A DNA stretch of 64,000 bases, taken from NCBI RefSeq assembly GCF_004331455.1, contig NZ_SJJR01000010.1, forward strand, positions 62,001-126,000. The letters are read 5' to 3'. The notes below the pieces were generated by a model, which made no database searches, had not been told where the DNA came from, and saw only the letters and a program-made list of their open reading frames with translations. The position numbers and the translations under genes were made by a program. This DNA comes from Micromonospora zingiberis (GTDB lineage: Bacteria > Actinomycetota > Actinomycetes > Mycobacteriales > Micromonosporaceae). Below, in pieces: positions 24,086 to 32,979 of the stretch; the first letter of the stretch is position 1, and each line of letters opens with the position of its first letter.

Positions 24086-24586
24086 GTGAGCCTGACGGAC
24101 ACCGGAGCGCTGGTGGCGGTGGTCACCGCGCTGGCCATCCTGGCCGGGCTGGCCGGCGTGGTGGTGCCCGGCCTGCCGGCGCTGCCGCTGTGCTGGGGCG
24201 GGGTGCTGGTGTGGGCACTGTTCGGTGGGGCCGGTCCGGGTCGCTGGCTGGTGCTCGCGGCAGCCACGCTGGTCGCCGCCGGCGGCACCGTGGTCAAGTA
24301 CGCCTGGCCGGGCCGTAACCTCAAGCGGGCCGGCGTACCCACCTCGTCGCTGCTGGCCGGCGCGGTGCTCGGCCTGGTCGGTTTCTTCGTCATCCCGGTC
24401 GTCGGCCTGGTCATCGGCTTCGTCGGCGGCATCTTCGCGATGGAGCGACTGCGGTTGGGCGACACCCGACTGGCCTGGCCGGCGACCAAGCAGGCGGTCG
24501 GCGCTGCCGGCCTGTCGATGCTGATCGAGTTCCTGTCCGGGGTGGTGATCGGCGGGCTCTGGGTGGTCGGTCTCGTGGCGACCTGA
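24086..24586 (+). CDS. DUF456-family small membrane protein
   Basis: 166 residues from GTG 24086 with GGAG eight bases upstream. Mostly hydrophobic: about four to five helices, with the conserved DUF456 pattern of a first helix ending VVPGLPALPLCWGGVLVWAL, a basic loop AWPGRNLKRAGVPTSS, a Gly-rich helix pair GAVLGLVGFFVIPVVGLVIG, then FVGGIFAMERLRLGD and a last helix. The family is widespread and uncharacterised. It follows the dispersed repeat closely, so its promoter must lie within or just after that element. Confidence 0.85.
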   Translation: MSLTDTGALVAVVTALAILAGLAGVVVPGLPALPLCWGGVLVWALFGGAGPGRWLVLAAATLVAAGGTVVKYAWPGRNLKRAGVPTSSLLAGAVLGLVGFFVIPVVGLVIGFVGGIFAMERLRLGDTRLAWPATKQAVGAAGLSMLIEFLSGVVIGGLWVVGLVAT

Positions 24587-25128
24587 GCGCCCGGTGGGGT
24601 GACGCGCCCGGCGGGGTGACGCGCCCGGCGGGTGGTGCACTCGGTGGTGACGTAGCCGGTGTGGCGGAGTGCCGGACGCCGGGCGGTGCGGGGCGGAGTC
24701 AGGGTAGGGCGCAGCGCCGTACCCGAGAGAGAGGTGACGTTTCCCCGCACCGCCGCGGCCGCCGGGCCGTTCCGAGGGCCCGGGGTGGCCCGTCGCGATC
24801 GGGCCTGGTCACAGGCTCAAGGATGCGCCATGCCGGCGGCGCGCGGCAACGCAATTGCGGGGCCGCCGGTGGGTCGTCCGCCAACGACCACCGGGAGCGG
24901 TCCCGCGTGTCGCTACTGCGCGGTGCTGGGTCCTGGGGCGGTGCCGGGGGGCGATGGAGCGTGGCGGCAGCGCGAGCGCGGTCGCCGCAGACCAGATGTC
25001 TGGTACGCGCCGAGGTGGCGTCGCCGTGGCGATGCCGGTTTGTCGGGGGAGGGGAACGGGGTACCAGCGGTGCGGCCCATTGACGGTCACCGGCGTGGCC
25101 GGTAGACCTTGGTGATGGAGGCTCGCGG
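24587..25128. other. 542-bp gap before the glutamine-synthetase-like gene, no convincing gene
   Basis: It starts with three near-copies of a 17-bp unit (GCGCCCGGNGGGGTGAC, 24587-24637). An 11-bp dyad GGGTAGGGCGC/GCGCCGTACCC (24702-24724, one mismatch) follows. Frames such as 24616-25083 stay open but show only Arg/Gly/Ala composition with no family pattern. Near the right end GGTAGACCTTGGTGATGGAGG gives a TAGACC -10-like hexamer (25102-25107) and the GGAGG site for the next gene. Confidence 0.6.
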
Positions 25129-26493
25129 ATGAGAAGAGCACCGCTCACGCTGGAACAACTGCGGGTCGCCGTGACCGAGGGTGAGATCGACACGGTGGTG
25201 CTGGCCCTGGTCGACATGCAGGGCCGGCTACAGGGCAAACGGTTCCACGCGCCCTACTTCCTCGATCAGGTGGTCGGGCACGGCAGCGAGGGGTGCAACT
25301 ACCTGCTCGCCGTGGACGTCGACATGAACACCGTCGATGGGTACGCGATGTCGAGCTGGGAACGCGGCTACGGCGACTTCGTGATGAAGCCCGACTTCGA
25401 CACCCTGCGCCGGGTGCCGTGGCAGCCCGGCACCGCGATGCTCCTGGCCGACCTGGAGTGGCCCGACGGCACGGGCCCGGTGGCCGCCTCACCCCGGCAG
25501 ATCCTGCGCGGCCAACTGGACCGGCTGGCCGCCCACGGGCTGACCGCGTACGCCGGCACCGAGCTGGAGTTCGTGCTGTTCCGTGACTCGTACGAGCAGG
25601 CGTTGCGGGGCGGCTACCGTGACCTGACGCCGGCCAACCAGTACAACGTCGACTATTCGCTGCTGGGCACCGCCCGGGTGGAGCCGCTGCTGCGTCGGAT
25701 CCGCAACCAGATGGCCGGCGCGGGCCTCACCCCGGAGAGCGCGAAGGGCGAGTGCAACCTCGGCCAGCACGAGATCGCATTCCGGTACGACGCGGCGGTG
25801 GCCTGCGCCGACCACCATGTGATCTACAAGAACGGGGCGAAGGAGATCGCCGCCCAGGAGGGCATGTCGATCACCTTCATGGCCAAGCCGAACGCCCGGG
25901 AGGGCAACTCCTGTCACATCCATTTCTCGCTGCGTGACTCCGCCGGCGACTCGGCGATGCTCGGCGACGGCCCGGCCCACCTGAGCGTCACCGGGCAGCG
26001 GGTGCTCGCCGGGCTGCTCGCCACCATGCGGGAGCTCAGCCTCTTCTTCGCGCCGAACGTGAACTCCTACAAGCGGTACCAGCCGGGCTCGTTCGCGCCG
26101 ACCGCGCTGCGCTGGGGCACCGACAACCGCACCTGCGCGCTGCGGCTGGTGGGGCACGGCCAGGGCATGCGGGTGGAGAACCGGGTGCCGGGCGCGGACG
26201 TGAACCCGTACCTGGCGATCGCGGCCCTGGTGGCGGGCGCGCTGCACGGCATCGAGCAGGAACTGGAACTGGGTCAGGAGTGCACCGGCAACGCGTACGA
26301 CGACGAGACGGCGGAACGCGTCCCCGGCACCCTCCGCGACGCGCTCACCCTCTGGCAGTCCTCCGAGGTGGCCCGAGCCGCCTTCGGTCCCGAGGTGGTC
26401 GCCCACTACGCCAACATGGCCCGCGTCGAGCTGGCCGCCTTCGACGCCGCCGTCACCGACTGGGAACTAACCCGTGGCTTCGAACGCCTCTGA
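25129..26493 (+). CDS. Glutamine-synthetase-like gamma-glutamyl ligase (GlnA4/PuuA type)
   Basis: 454 residues. Type I GS fold: metal Glu in TELEFVLFRDSY (~145), GECNLGQHEIAFRY (~207), His in EGNSCHIHFS (~265), NSYKRYQPGSFAP (~310), then NRTCALRLVG and RVENRVPGADVNPYLA. The adenylylation loop of true GlnA is not seen, which fits GS-like enzymes that glutamylate amines. In M. tuberculosis the same neighbourhood is glnA4 (Rv2860c), aldC and an SDR; Streptomyces GlnA4 and GlnA3 act on ethanolamine and polyamines. With the following aldehyde dehydrogenase and SDR, it likely starts catabolism of an amine. GGAGG lies six bases before ATG. Exact amine unknown. Confidence 0.88.
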   Translation: MRRAPLTLEQLRVAVTEGEIDTVVLALVDMQGRLQGKRFHAPYFLDQVVGHGSEGCNYLLAVDVDMNTVDGYAMSSWERGYGDFVMKPDFDTLRRVPWQPGTAMLLADLEWPDGTGPVAASPRQILRGQLDRLAAHGLTAYAGTELEFVLFRDSYEQALRGGYRDLTPANQYNVDYSLLGTARVEPLLRRIRNQMAGAGLTPESAKGECNLGQHEIAFRYDAAVACADHHVIYKNGAKEIAAQEGMSITFMAKPNAREGNSCHIHFSLRDSAGDSAMLGDGPAHLSVTGQRVLAGLLATMRELSLFFAPNVNSYKRYQPGSFAPTALRWGTDNRTCALRLVGHGQGMRVENRVPGADVNPYLAIAALVAGALHGIEQELELGQECTGNAYDDETAERVPGTLRDALTLWQSSEVARAAFGPEVVAHYANMARVELAAFDAAVTDWELTRGFERL

Positions 26494-26510
26494 CCCGCCC
26501 CCGCTCACCG

Positions 26511-26586
26511 CGTCGATCTTGCACTTTCGGTCGCCGATTCGTGGTGACGAGTGGCTTATGTCCGGACAGTAAGTGCAAGATCGACG
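26511..26586. repeat. Dispersed hairpin with GATCTTGCACTT arms, copy 1
   Basis: CGTCGATCTTGCACTT (26511-26526) pairs perfectly with 26571-26586 across a 44-base loop. The left arm continues TCGGTCG, shared with copy 2 at 34579-34657 (core GATCTTGCACTTNCGGTCG). It separates the GS-like gene from the aldehyde dehydrogenase and ends 11 bases before its ribosome-binding site. Confidence 0.8.
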
Positions 26587-26610
26587 AGTTGAGAGCAGGG
26601 GAGGGTGCGG

Positions 26611-27966
26611 GTGACGGTGGTTTGGGAGCCGGCTACGGGGGAGGTGTTGCGGGAGGTCGCGGAGAGTTCGGTGGGGGAGGTCGACGCGGCGATCGCGCGG
26701 GCGGGTGTCGCGTTCGAGCGGTGGCGGGGGGTCGCGCCGGGGGAGCGGGCGCGGCTGCTGCGGCGGTTCGCGGCGGTGGTGGACGCGCACCTGGTGGAGT
26801 TGGCCGGGCTGGAGGTTCGTAACGCCGGGCACACCGTCGGCAATGCCCGCTGGGAGGCGGGCAACGTACGGGACGTGCTCGACTACTACGCGGGGGCGCC
26901 GGAACGGTTGACCGGGCAGCAGATCCCGGTGCCGGGCGGCCTGGACGTCACCTTCCACGAGCCGCTCGGCGTGGTCGGGGTGATCGTGCCGTGGAACTTT
27001 CCGATGCCCATCGCCGCGTGGGGATTCGCCCCCGCCCTGGCCGCCGGCAACACGGTGGTGCTCAAGCCCGCCGAGCTGACCCCGCTGACCGCGCTGCGCC
27101 TGGCCGAGCTGGCGCTTGAGGCGGGCCTGCCCGAGGGGGTGTTCACCGTGCTGCCCGGCCGGGGTGACGTGGTGGGCGAGCGCTTCGTCACCCACCCGGC
27201 CGTACGCAAGATCGTCTTCACCGGCTCCACCGAGGTCGGCACCCGGATCATGGCCGGTTGTGCGGCCCAGGTGAAACGGCTGACCCTGGAGTTGGGCGGG
27301 AAGTCGGCGAACCTGGTCTTCGCCGACGCCGACCTGGAGCGGGCGGCGGCCACCGCCCCGTACGCGGTCTTCGACAACGCCGGCCAGGACTGCTGCGCGC
27401 GTTCGCGGCTGCTGGTGCAGCGGCCGGTCTACGACCGTTTCCTCGCACTGCTCGAACCGGCGGTGCGAGCCTTCCGGGTCGGCGACCCGGCCGCCGAGGG
27501 CACCGAGATGGGCCCGCTGATCTCGGCCGGGCACCGGGACCGCGTCGCCGGCCACGTCGACGGCGCCCGGGTCGCCTTCACCGGTAGCTGCCCCGACGGC
27601 CCCGGCTACTGGTACGCCCCGACGGTGCTGCTCGCCGATTCGCCCGCCGACCGGCACTGGCGGGAGGAGATCTTCGGCCCGGTGGTCTCGGTGCTTCCGT
27701 TCGACGACGAGGCGGACGCGATCCGGCTGGCCAACGACACCGAGTACGGCCTGTCGGGCTCGATCTGGACCCGGGACGTGGGCCGGGCGTTGCGGGTGGC
27801 CCGGGCGGTGGAGTCGGGCAACCTGAGCGTGAACTCGCACTCCTCGGTGCGGTACTGGACCCCGTTCGGCGGGATGAAGCGCTCCGGGCTGGGTCGTGAG
27901 TTGGGCCCGGACGCCCTGCACGCGTTCACCGACGTCAAGAACGTGTTCATCAGCACGGAGGAGTGA
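26611..27966 (+). CDS. NAD(P)-dependent aldehyde dehydrogenase
   Basis: 451 residues. GTG 26611 is preferred over GTG 26605 because GGGGAGG is six bases upstream. ALDH motifs: VPWNFPMPIAAWGFAPAL (~125), FTGSTEVGTRIM (~205), E227 in LELGGKSANLVF, catalytic C261 in NAGQDCCARSR, and EEIFGPVVSVLPF near 350. It is PuuC/AldC-like in context: after the GS-like ligase, it would oxidise a gamma-glutamyl-aminoaldehyde or related aldehyde. The M. tuberculosis equivalent by position is aldC (Rv2858c). The amidase that should remove glutamate (Rv2859c in M. tuberculosis) is absent here. The stop overlaps the next start region. Confidence 0.92.
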   Translation: MTVVWEPATGEVLREVAESSVGEVDAAIARAGVAFERWRGVAPGERARLLRRFAAVVDAHLVELAGLEVRNAGHTVGNARWEAGNVRDVLDYYAGAPERLTGQQIPVPGGLDVTFHEPLGVVGVIVPWNFPMPIAAWGFAPALAAGNTVVLKPAELTPLTALRLAELALEAGLPEGVFTVLPGRGDVVGERFVTHPAVRKIVFTGSTEVGTRIMAGCAAQVKRLTLELGGKSANLVFADADLERAAATAPYAVFDNAGQDCCARSRLLVQRPVYDRFLALLEPAVRAFRVGDPAAEGTEMGPLISAGHRDRVAGHVDGARVAFTGSCPDGPGYWYAPTVLLADSPADRHWREEIFGPVVSVLPFDDEADAIRLANDTEYGLSGSIWTRDVGRALRVARAVESGNLSVNSHSSVRYWTPFGGMKRSGLGRELGPDALHAFTDVKNVFISTEE

Positions 27967-27968
27967 TG

Positions 27969-28736
27969 ATGCAGGGACGGTTGCAGGACCGGGTGGCCGT
28001 GGTGACCGGGGCGGCCAGCGGGATCGGGCTGGCGACGGTACGACGGTTCGCCGCCGAGGGAGCCCGGGTGGTCTGCGTCGACATCGACGCCGAAGCCGGC
28101 CAGCGGGCCGCCGACGAGGTGGACGGCAGCTTCGTGGCGGCCGACGTGGCCGACGAGTCGGCGGTGCGGGCCCTCTTCGACGGGGTGGTCGAGCGGTACG
28201 GTCGGGTGGACGTCGCGTTCAACAACGCCGGCATCTCCCCGCCGGACGACGACTCGATCCTGGAGACCGGCCTGGACGCCTGGGAACGGGTGCTGCGGGT
28301 CAACACCACGAGCGTCTACCTCTGCTGCAAGCACGTCATCCCGCACATGCGCCGGCAGGGTCGAGGATCCATCATCAACACCGCCTCCTTCGTGGCGTTG
28401 ATGGGCGCCGCGACGTCGCAGATCGCCTACACCGCGAGCAAGGGCGGGGTGCTGGCGCTCACCCGCGAGTTGGGGGTGCAGTTCGCCCGGGAGGGCATCC
28501 GGGTCAACGCCCTGTGTCCCGGGCCGGTGGCCACCCCACTGCTGCGGGAGTTGTTCGCGGCCGATCCGGAGCGCGCCGCACGCCGGCTGGTGCACGTGCC
28601 GATGGGGCGCTTCGGCGAGCCGAGCGAGATCGCCGCCGCGGTGGCGTTCCTGGCCAGCGATGACGCGTCGTTCATGACCGCTGCGCAGTTCGTGGTGGAC
28701 GGCGGGATCACCGGGGCGTACGTCACGCCGCTGTGA
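27969..28736 (+). CDS. Short-chain dehydrogenase/reductase (FabG6-like position)
   Basis: 255 residues. Classical SDR: TGAASGIG cofactor loop (~12), VCVDID after the second strand (NAD-preferring Asp), NNAGIS (~87), Ser in NTASFVALMGA, catalytic YTASK (~155), and CPGPVATPLL. Three successive start codons exist at 27963, 27966 and 27969; the third has the best spacing (five bases) from GGAGGAG and the first two overlap the aldehyde dehydrogenase stop. By order it matches M. tuberculosis Rv2857c. It probably completes the amine-derived aldehyde or alcohol pathway, but the substrate cannot be read from sequence. Confidence 0.92.
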   Translation: MQGRLQDRVAVVTGAASGIGLATVRRFAAEGARVVCVDIDAEAGQRAADEVDGSFVAADVADESAVRALFDGVVERYGRVDVAFNNAGISPPDDDSILETGLDAWERVLRVNTTSVYLCCKHVIPHMRRQGRGSIINTASFVALMGAATSQIAYTASKGGVLALTRELGVQFAREGIRVNALCPGPVATPLLRELFAADPERAARRLVHVPMGRFGEPSEIAAAVAFLASDDASFMTAAQFVVDGGITGAYVTPL

Positions 28737-28898
28737 CCCCGCCACGCACGGCAGCGACCGACCCGGACGGCGCCGTTGGTGGCGGCGCTCGGCAGCGTCT
28801 GGCCACGAGATTGCGTTACGTTGCTGGTCCGTCGGGGTAGAAGGCGGACGCGGCAAGGGATGATCGGAGCGCTTGTGGACACGGCCGGGGGAGGCTGC

Positions 28899-31800
28899 AT
28901 GAACTCGGCCCAGGGGGATGCGGGCGGGAGCCATCCGTCCGGGGCGGACGGCGGGATTCCGCCACTTCTCGAGGCGGCGTTCGCCGGTGGCGGCGAGCTG
29001 GGCCGGCTGTTGCGCGACCACGACTGGTCGGCCAGCCCGTTGGGCACCCCGGACAGCTGGCCCGACGGGCTGGGCAACGCGCTGAGCATGATGCTCGCCT
29101 CCAAGGCGCAGATCGCCATGTTCTGGGGCGAGGAGCTCCGCGCCTTCTACAACGACGCCTACCGCCCCACCATCGGGGACAAGCACCCGGGCGTGCTCGG
29201 GGAGCCGGCCCGCGAGCACTGGGCGGAGACCTGGGACGTGCTGGGGCCGCTGCTGGCCGGGGTGCTGCGCGACGGCGAGGCGTACCAGGCGCAGGACCAT
29301 CACTTCCTGCTCAACCGGTACGGCTTCGTGGAGGACGTCTACTTCGACGTCTCGTACGACCCGATCCGTGGCGCGGACGGGTCGATCAGCGGCGTGCTCT
29401 GCATCTGCAACGAGACCACCGGCCGGGTGCTCGGCGAGCGCCGGTTGCGCGCCCTGGCCGAACTCGGCTCCGAGCTGGCCGACCCGGGCAGCATCGAGGA
29501 ACTCGGCCGCACCGCTGCCGCCGTACTCGACCGGCATCGGCCGGATGTGCCGTTCGGGCTGCTCTATCTCGATTCCGGTGACGGGCACCTGCGGCGGGCC
29601 GGGATCAGCGGTGTCGACGACGTCCCCGCCGACCTGCCCGGCCGGCTGATCGAGGTGGCGACGACCGGCACCGCCGAGAGGGTGCCCACGGTCGAGCTGC
29701 TCGGCCGGGTTCCGGCCGACGCCGCCGACGAGGCGGTGGTGCTGCCGATCAGCGCGACCAACGAGCCGGCCGGTGCGCTGGTGCTCGGTGTGGCCCGCCG
29801 GCTGCCGCTCACCGACGACTACCGCACCTTCCTCGAGCTCGTCGCCGCCCAGATCTCCCGGGCGGTCGGCAAGCAGCGGGCGTACGAGCAGGAGCGGGCT
29901 CGGGCCGCCGAACTGGCCGCGCTCGACCTGGCGAAGACCAACTTCTTCGCCAACGTCAGCCACGAGTTCCGTACGCCGCTGACGCTCGTGCTCGGCCCGT
30001 TGGAGGAGATGCTCGCCGATCCGGCGTTGCCGGCGGCGTACATCCAGCGGCTCACCGTGATGCACCGCAACGCGCTGCGGCTGCTGAAGCTGGTCAACAC
30101 CGTGCTGGACTTCTCCCGGCTGGAGTCGGGCCGGCTGGCCGCGCATTTCCAGCCGACCGACCTGGCCGGTTACACCAGCCGGTTGGCCAGCACCTTCCGT
30201 TCGGCCACCGAGCGGGCCGGGCTGCGGCTGGTGGTGGACTGTCCGCCGTTGGCCGAGCCGGTCTACGTCGACCAGGACATGTGGGAGAAGATCGTCCTCA
30301 ACCTGGTCTCCAACGCGGTCAAGTTCACCTTCGACGGCGAGATCCAGATCCGGGTCCGGCCGAACGGCACCACGGCCCGGCTGGAGATCACCGACACCGG
30401 CGTGGGCATCCACCCGAATGAACTGCCGCACGTGTTCGAACGCTTCCACCGGGTGCCCGGGGCCCGCTCACGCAGCCACGAGGGCACCGGGATCGGGCTC
30501 GCGCTGGTCCGCGAACTGGTCGAGATGCACGGCGGGCAGGTCGACGCCAGCAGTCAGGTCGACAAGGGCAGCACCTTCGCGGTCACCATCCCGTTCGGCA
30601 CCGCGCACCTGCCCGCCGACCGGGTGGCCGACGCCGACGACATCGAGCGCGAGCCGCGTCAGGCCCCGCTCTTCGTGGCCGAATCGGCCCGCTGGACCAG
30701 TGACGTCGCCACCGCGCCCGCGCCCGGTCCGGCCAGCGCCGGGCCGCAGGGCCGCATCCTCGTCGTCGACGACAACCCCGACCTGCGGGAACACGTGGTC
30801 CGGCTGCTCGCGCCGAACTGGGAGGTGGTGACCGCCACCGACGGTGTGGAGGCCCTGCGGCTGGCCACCGACGCCGCCTTCGACCTGGTGCTCACCGACG
30901 TGATGATGCCCCGGCTGGACGGGTTCGGCCTGGTCGCCGCGCTGCGCGCCGACCCCCGCACCCGGTACGTGCCGATCGTGCTGCTCTCCGCCCGCGCCGG
31001 TTCGGCGGAGGAGGTGGCCGGGCTGGCGGTCGGCGCCGACGACTACCTGACCAAGCCCTTCTCCGGGCAGGAGCTGATCGCCCGGGTCCGCGCCAACGTG
31101 GAACTGGGCCAGTTGCGTGGCCAGATCATCCGGCGACTGCGGGCCCTCGCCGACGCCGCGGTCGCGGTGAACACCGCCCGATCCACGGCCGATGTGCTCC
31201 AGGTCGCGGCCCGGCACGCGCTCAGCTTCGCCGAGGCCGTCCGGGTGGTGGTCGCCGCCGGTGGGGCACGCTACGAGGCCGACGGTGGCGGCGCCGCCCC
31301 GGTCGAGCCGTCCTTCGTGCTGCCGTTGACCGGCGTCGCCGGCCGGCAGCTCGGTGAGCTGAGGGTGTGGCGGCCGGCGGTGGAGGGCATCGGCACCGAC
31401 GAGGCCGCGCTGACCCAGCTCGCCCGGCTGGTCGGCGTCCGACTGGAGAACGCCCAGCTCTACGAGGCCGAGCACCGCATCGCCACCACCCTGCAACACA
31501 GCCTGCTGCCCCGTACGCTGCCGCAACTGCCCGGCGCCGTGGTGGCCAGCCGCTACCTGCCGGGCAGCGCCGATGTCGAGGTCGGCGGCGACTGGTACGA
31601 CGTGGTCGCCCGGGACGACGACGAACTCGTGCTGGTGATCGGTGACGTGGTCGGCAAGGGCGTACCGGCGGCAGCCGCGATGGGCCAGCTGCGCAACGCG
31701 CTGCGCGCGTACGTCCTGGAGGGTTTCGACCCCGGCGAGTCGCTGACCCGGCTGAACCGGCTGGTGGGTTCGACCGATTCGCGTTCGTTCGCCACGGTCT

Positions 31801-32549
31801 TCTGCCTCTGGTTCAGTCCGCGTACCGGTCAGTTGCGCTATGCCAGCGCCGGGCACCCGTCGCCCCTGCTGATCCGTGGTGACGACGTGGCGTTTCTGCA
31901 CTGCCGGGCGCTCGGACCACCGGTCGGGGCGATCCCCGGGGCGGGGTACGAGACGGTCTCCGGCGAGCTGCGGGCCGGTGACCGTCTGCTGCTGTACACC
32001 GACGGGCTGATCGAGGACCGGCACGTCGCCATCGACGCGGCCCTGGCCCAGTTGCGGGCCGACGCCGCCCGGCCCGGTGACCACGTGGCGGACCTGGTCG
32101 ACGCGGTGGTCAACCGGGTCGCCGACCGGCCGCGCCGCGACGACGTGGCGGTGCTCGCCCTGGAGGCGACCGAACTCCACCGCTTCGCGCTGCGGCTGCC
32201 CGCCGACCCGACCCGGCTGAGCGTGCTGCGTAAGCGGCTGGAGGACTTCCTCGTCGCGCACGGGGTGAGCGAGACCGACCTGTTCGACCTCACCGTGGCG
32301 GTGTCCGAAGCGGCGGCGAACGCGATCGAGCATCCGGTCGACCCGGTGGAGCCGGTGATCGAGGTCGAGGTGCGGGTGGAGAACCGGGAGGTGGTGGCGA
32401 CGGTGCGGGACACCGGCCGGTGGCGGGAGTCGACCGGGTCGGGTTTCCGGGGCCGGGGGCTGTCGCTGATCCGGGCACTCGGGGAGCTGTCGGTCAGCCG
32501 TACCCCGGAGGGGACGCAGGTCACCCTGCGGCGGCAGTTGGGCGACTGA
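28899..32549 (+). CDS. Hybrid sensor: PAS-GAF-HisKA-HATPase-REC-GAF-PP2C phosphatase-anti-sigma HATPase
   Basis: 1216 residues, soluble. Domain order: PAS-like ~35-165 (SWPDGLGNALSMMLASKAQI); GAF ~185-330; HisKA with phospho-His near 354 in FFANVSHEFRTPLTLVLG; HATPase ~450-575 with LVSNAVKFT, DTGVGI and GTGIGLALVRELV; REC ~618-735 with ILVVDDNPDLREHV and phospho-Asp in VLTDVMMPRLDG; GAF ~750-865; SpoIIE/PP2C ~870-1090 with GDWYDVV, GDVVGKGVPAAAAM, SAGHPSPLL and YTDGLIE; RsbW-type HATPase ~1090-1215 with VSEAAANAIEHPV and GFRGRGLSLIRAL. It thus joins a two-component input, an anti-anti-sigma phosphatase and an anti-sigma kinase. ATG 28899 (GGGGGAGG four bases upstream) is chosen; GTG 28875 is close behind. 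It faces a STAS gene. Confidence 0.93.
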   Translation: MNSAQGDAGGSHPSGADGGIPPLLEAAFAGGGELGRLLRDHDWSASPLGTPDSWPDGLGNALSMMLASKAQIAMFWGEELRAFYNDAYRPTIGDKHPGVLGEPAREHWAETWDVLGPLLAGVLRDGEAYQAQDHHFLLNRYGFVEDVYFDVSYDPIRGADGSISGVLCICNETTGRVLGERRLRALAELGSELADPGSIEELGRTAAAVLDRHRPDVPFGLLYLDSGDGHLRRAGISGVDDVPADLPGRLIEVATTGTAERVPTVELLGRVPADAADEAVVLPISATNEPAGALVLGVARRLPLTDDYRTFLELVAAQISRAVGKQRAYEQERARAAELAALDLAKTNFFANVSHEFRTPLTLVLGPLEEMLADPALPAAYIQRLTVMHRNALRLLKLVNTVLDFSRLESGRLAAHFQPTDLAGYTSRLASTFRSATERAGLRLVVDCPPLAEPVYVDQDMWEKIVLNLVSNAVKFTFDGEIQIRVRPNGTTARLEITDTGVGIHPNELPHVFERFHRVPGARSRSHEGTGIGLALVRELVEMHGGQVDASSQVDKGSTFAVTIPFGTAHLPADRVADADDIEREPRQAPLFVAESARWTSDVATAPAPGPASAGPQGRILVVDDNPDLREHVVRLLAPNWEVVTATDGVEALRLATDAAFDLVLTDVMMPRLDGFGLVAALRADPRTRYVPIVLLSARAGSAEEVAGLAVGADDYLTKPFSGQELIARVRANVELGQLRGQIIRRLRALADAAVAVNTARSTADVLQVAARHALSFAEAVRVVVAAGGARYEADGGGAAPVEPSFVLPLTGVAGRQLGELRVWRPAVEGIGTDEAALTQLARLVGVRLENAQLYEAEHRIATTLQHSLLPRTLPQLPGAVVASRYLPGSADVEVGGDWYDVVARDDDELVLVIGDVVGKGVPAAAAMGQLRNALRAYVLEGFDPGESLTRLNRLVGSTDSRSFATVFCLWFSPRTGQLRYASAGHPSPLLIRGDDVAFLHCRALGPPVGAIPGAGYETVSGELRAGDRLLLYTDGLIEDRHVAIDAALAQLRADAARPGDHVADLVDAVVNRVADRPRRDDVAVLALEATELHRFALRLPADPTRLSVLRKRLEDFLVAHGVSETDLFDLTVAVSEAAANAIEHPVDPVEPVIEVEVRVENREVVATVRDTGRWRESTGSGFRGRGLSLIRALGELSVSRTPEGTQVTLRRQLGD

Positions 32550-32570
32550 ACCCGCGGTGTGCCGGGTCGG

Positions 32571-32885
32571 TCAGTCCGCCCGCAGCCAGGGTTGCCCGCC
32601 CAGGCCGGCGATCGTGAGTACCCGGTTGACCTGCCGGGACGGCAGCACGGTGAGGGCGTCCGGATAGTGGCCGGCGAGCCGGACCACCGCGTGGATGGCC
32701 GCCGAGTCGAAGAAGGTGACCGCGCGCAGGTCGAGCGTCACCCGGGCGGCCGGCTCGCGCAGGGCGGTCTGCAGCATGGTGTCGGCGGTGGCCATGTCGA
32801 CCTCGCCGGTGACCACCACTCTGAGGTGATCATCGTCGGTCTCCGCGACGGCGGAGAAGACGGGAGGTGCGCCCCCTTGATCCAC
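32571..32885 (-). CDS. STAS-domain anti-sigma factor antagonist
   Basis: 104 residues from GTG 32885 with AAGGTGT upstream. One STAS domain: strands VVVTGEVDMATADTM, VTLDLRAVTFFDSAAIHAVV (the DS pair carries the Ser normally phosphorylated by an RsbW-type kinase), and a final LTVLPSRQVNRVLTIAGL helix. It is convergent with the hybrid PP2C/HATPase protein, with only 21 bases between stops, so the neighbouring phosphatase and kinase domains are natural partners. In the usual cycle the dephospho form sequesters the anti-sigma kinase. A minus-strand TAGGAC near 32915 may be its -10. Confidence 0.88.
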   Translation of the reverse strand: MDQGGAPPVFSAVAETDDDHLRVVVTGEVDMATADTMLQTALREPAARVTLDLRAVTFFDSAAIHAVVRLAGHYPDALTVLPSRQVNRVLTIAGLGGQPWLRAD

Positions 32886-32967
32886 GCAGACACCTTGACA
32901 CAGTGGTCCTAATGGGGCAACAACCCTCGGCCACGGACGGTGGTGGGGGTCGCCGAGCGGTCGGCGA

Positions 32968-32973
32968 TAGGCT
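32968..32973 (+). promoter_or_regulatory. -10 element TAGGCT of the leaderless map promoter
   Basis: TAGGCT is followed by TGCCGC and ATG 32980, six bases. No ribosome-binding site can fit. Confidence 0.65.
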
Positions 32974-32979
32974 TGCCGC

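Noticed and set aside
24616..25083. 155-codon plus-strand frame in the gap before the GS-like gene
   Set aside because: Arg/Gly-rich, no Shine-Dalgarno, no recognisable pattern; overlapping frames look equally open.
27606..30449. Long minus-strand frame opposite ALDH, SDR and the hybrid sensor
   Set aside because: Crosses three clear genes and a gene boundary; composition typical of antisense frames.
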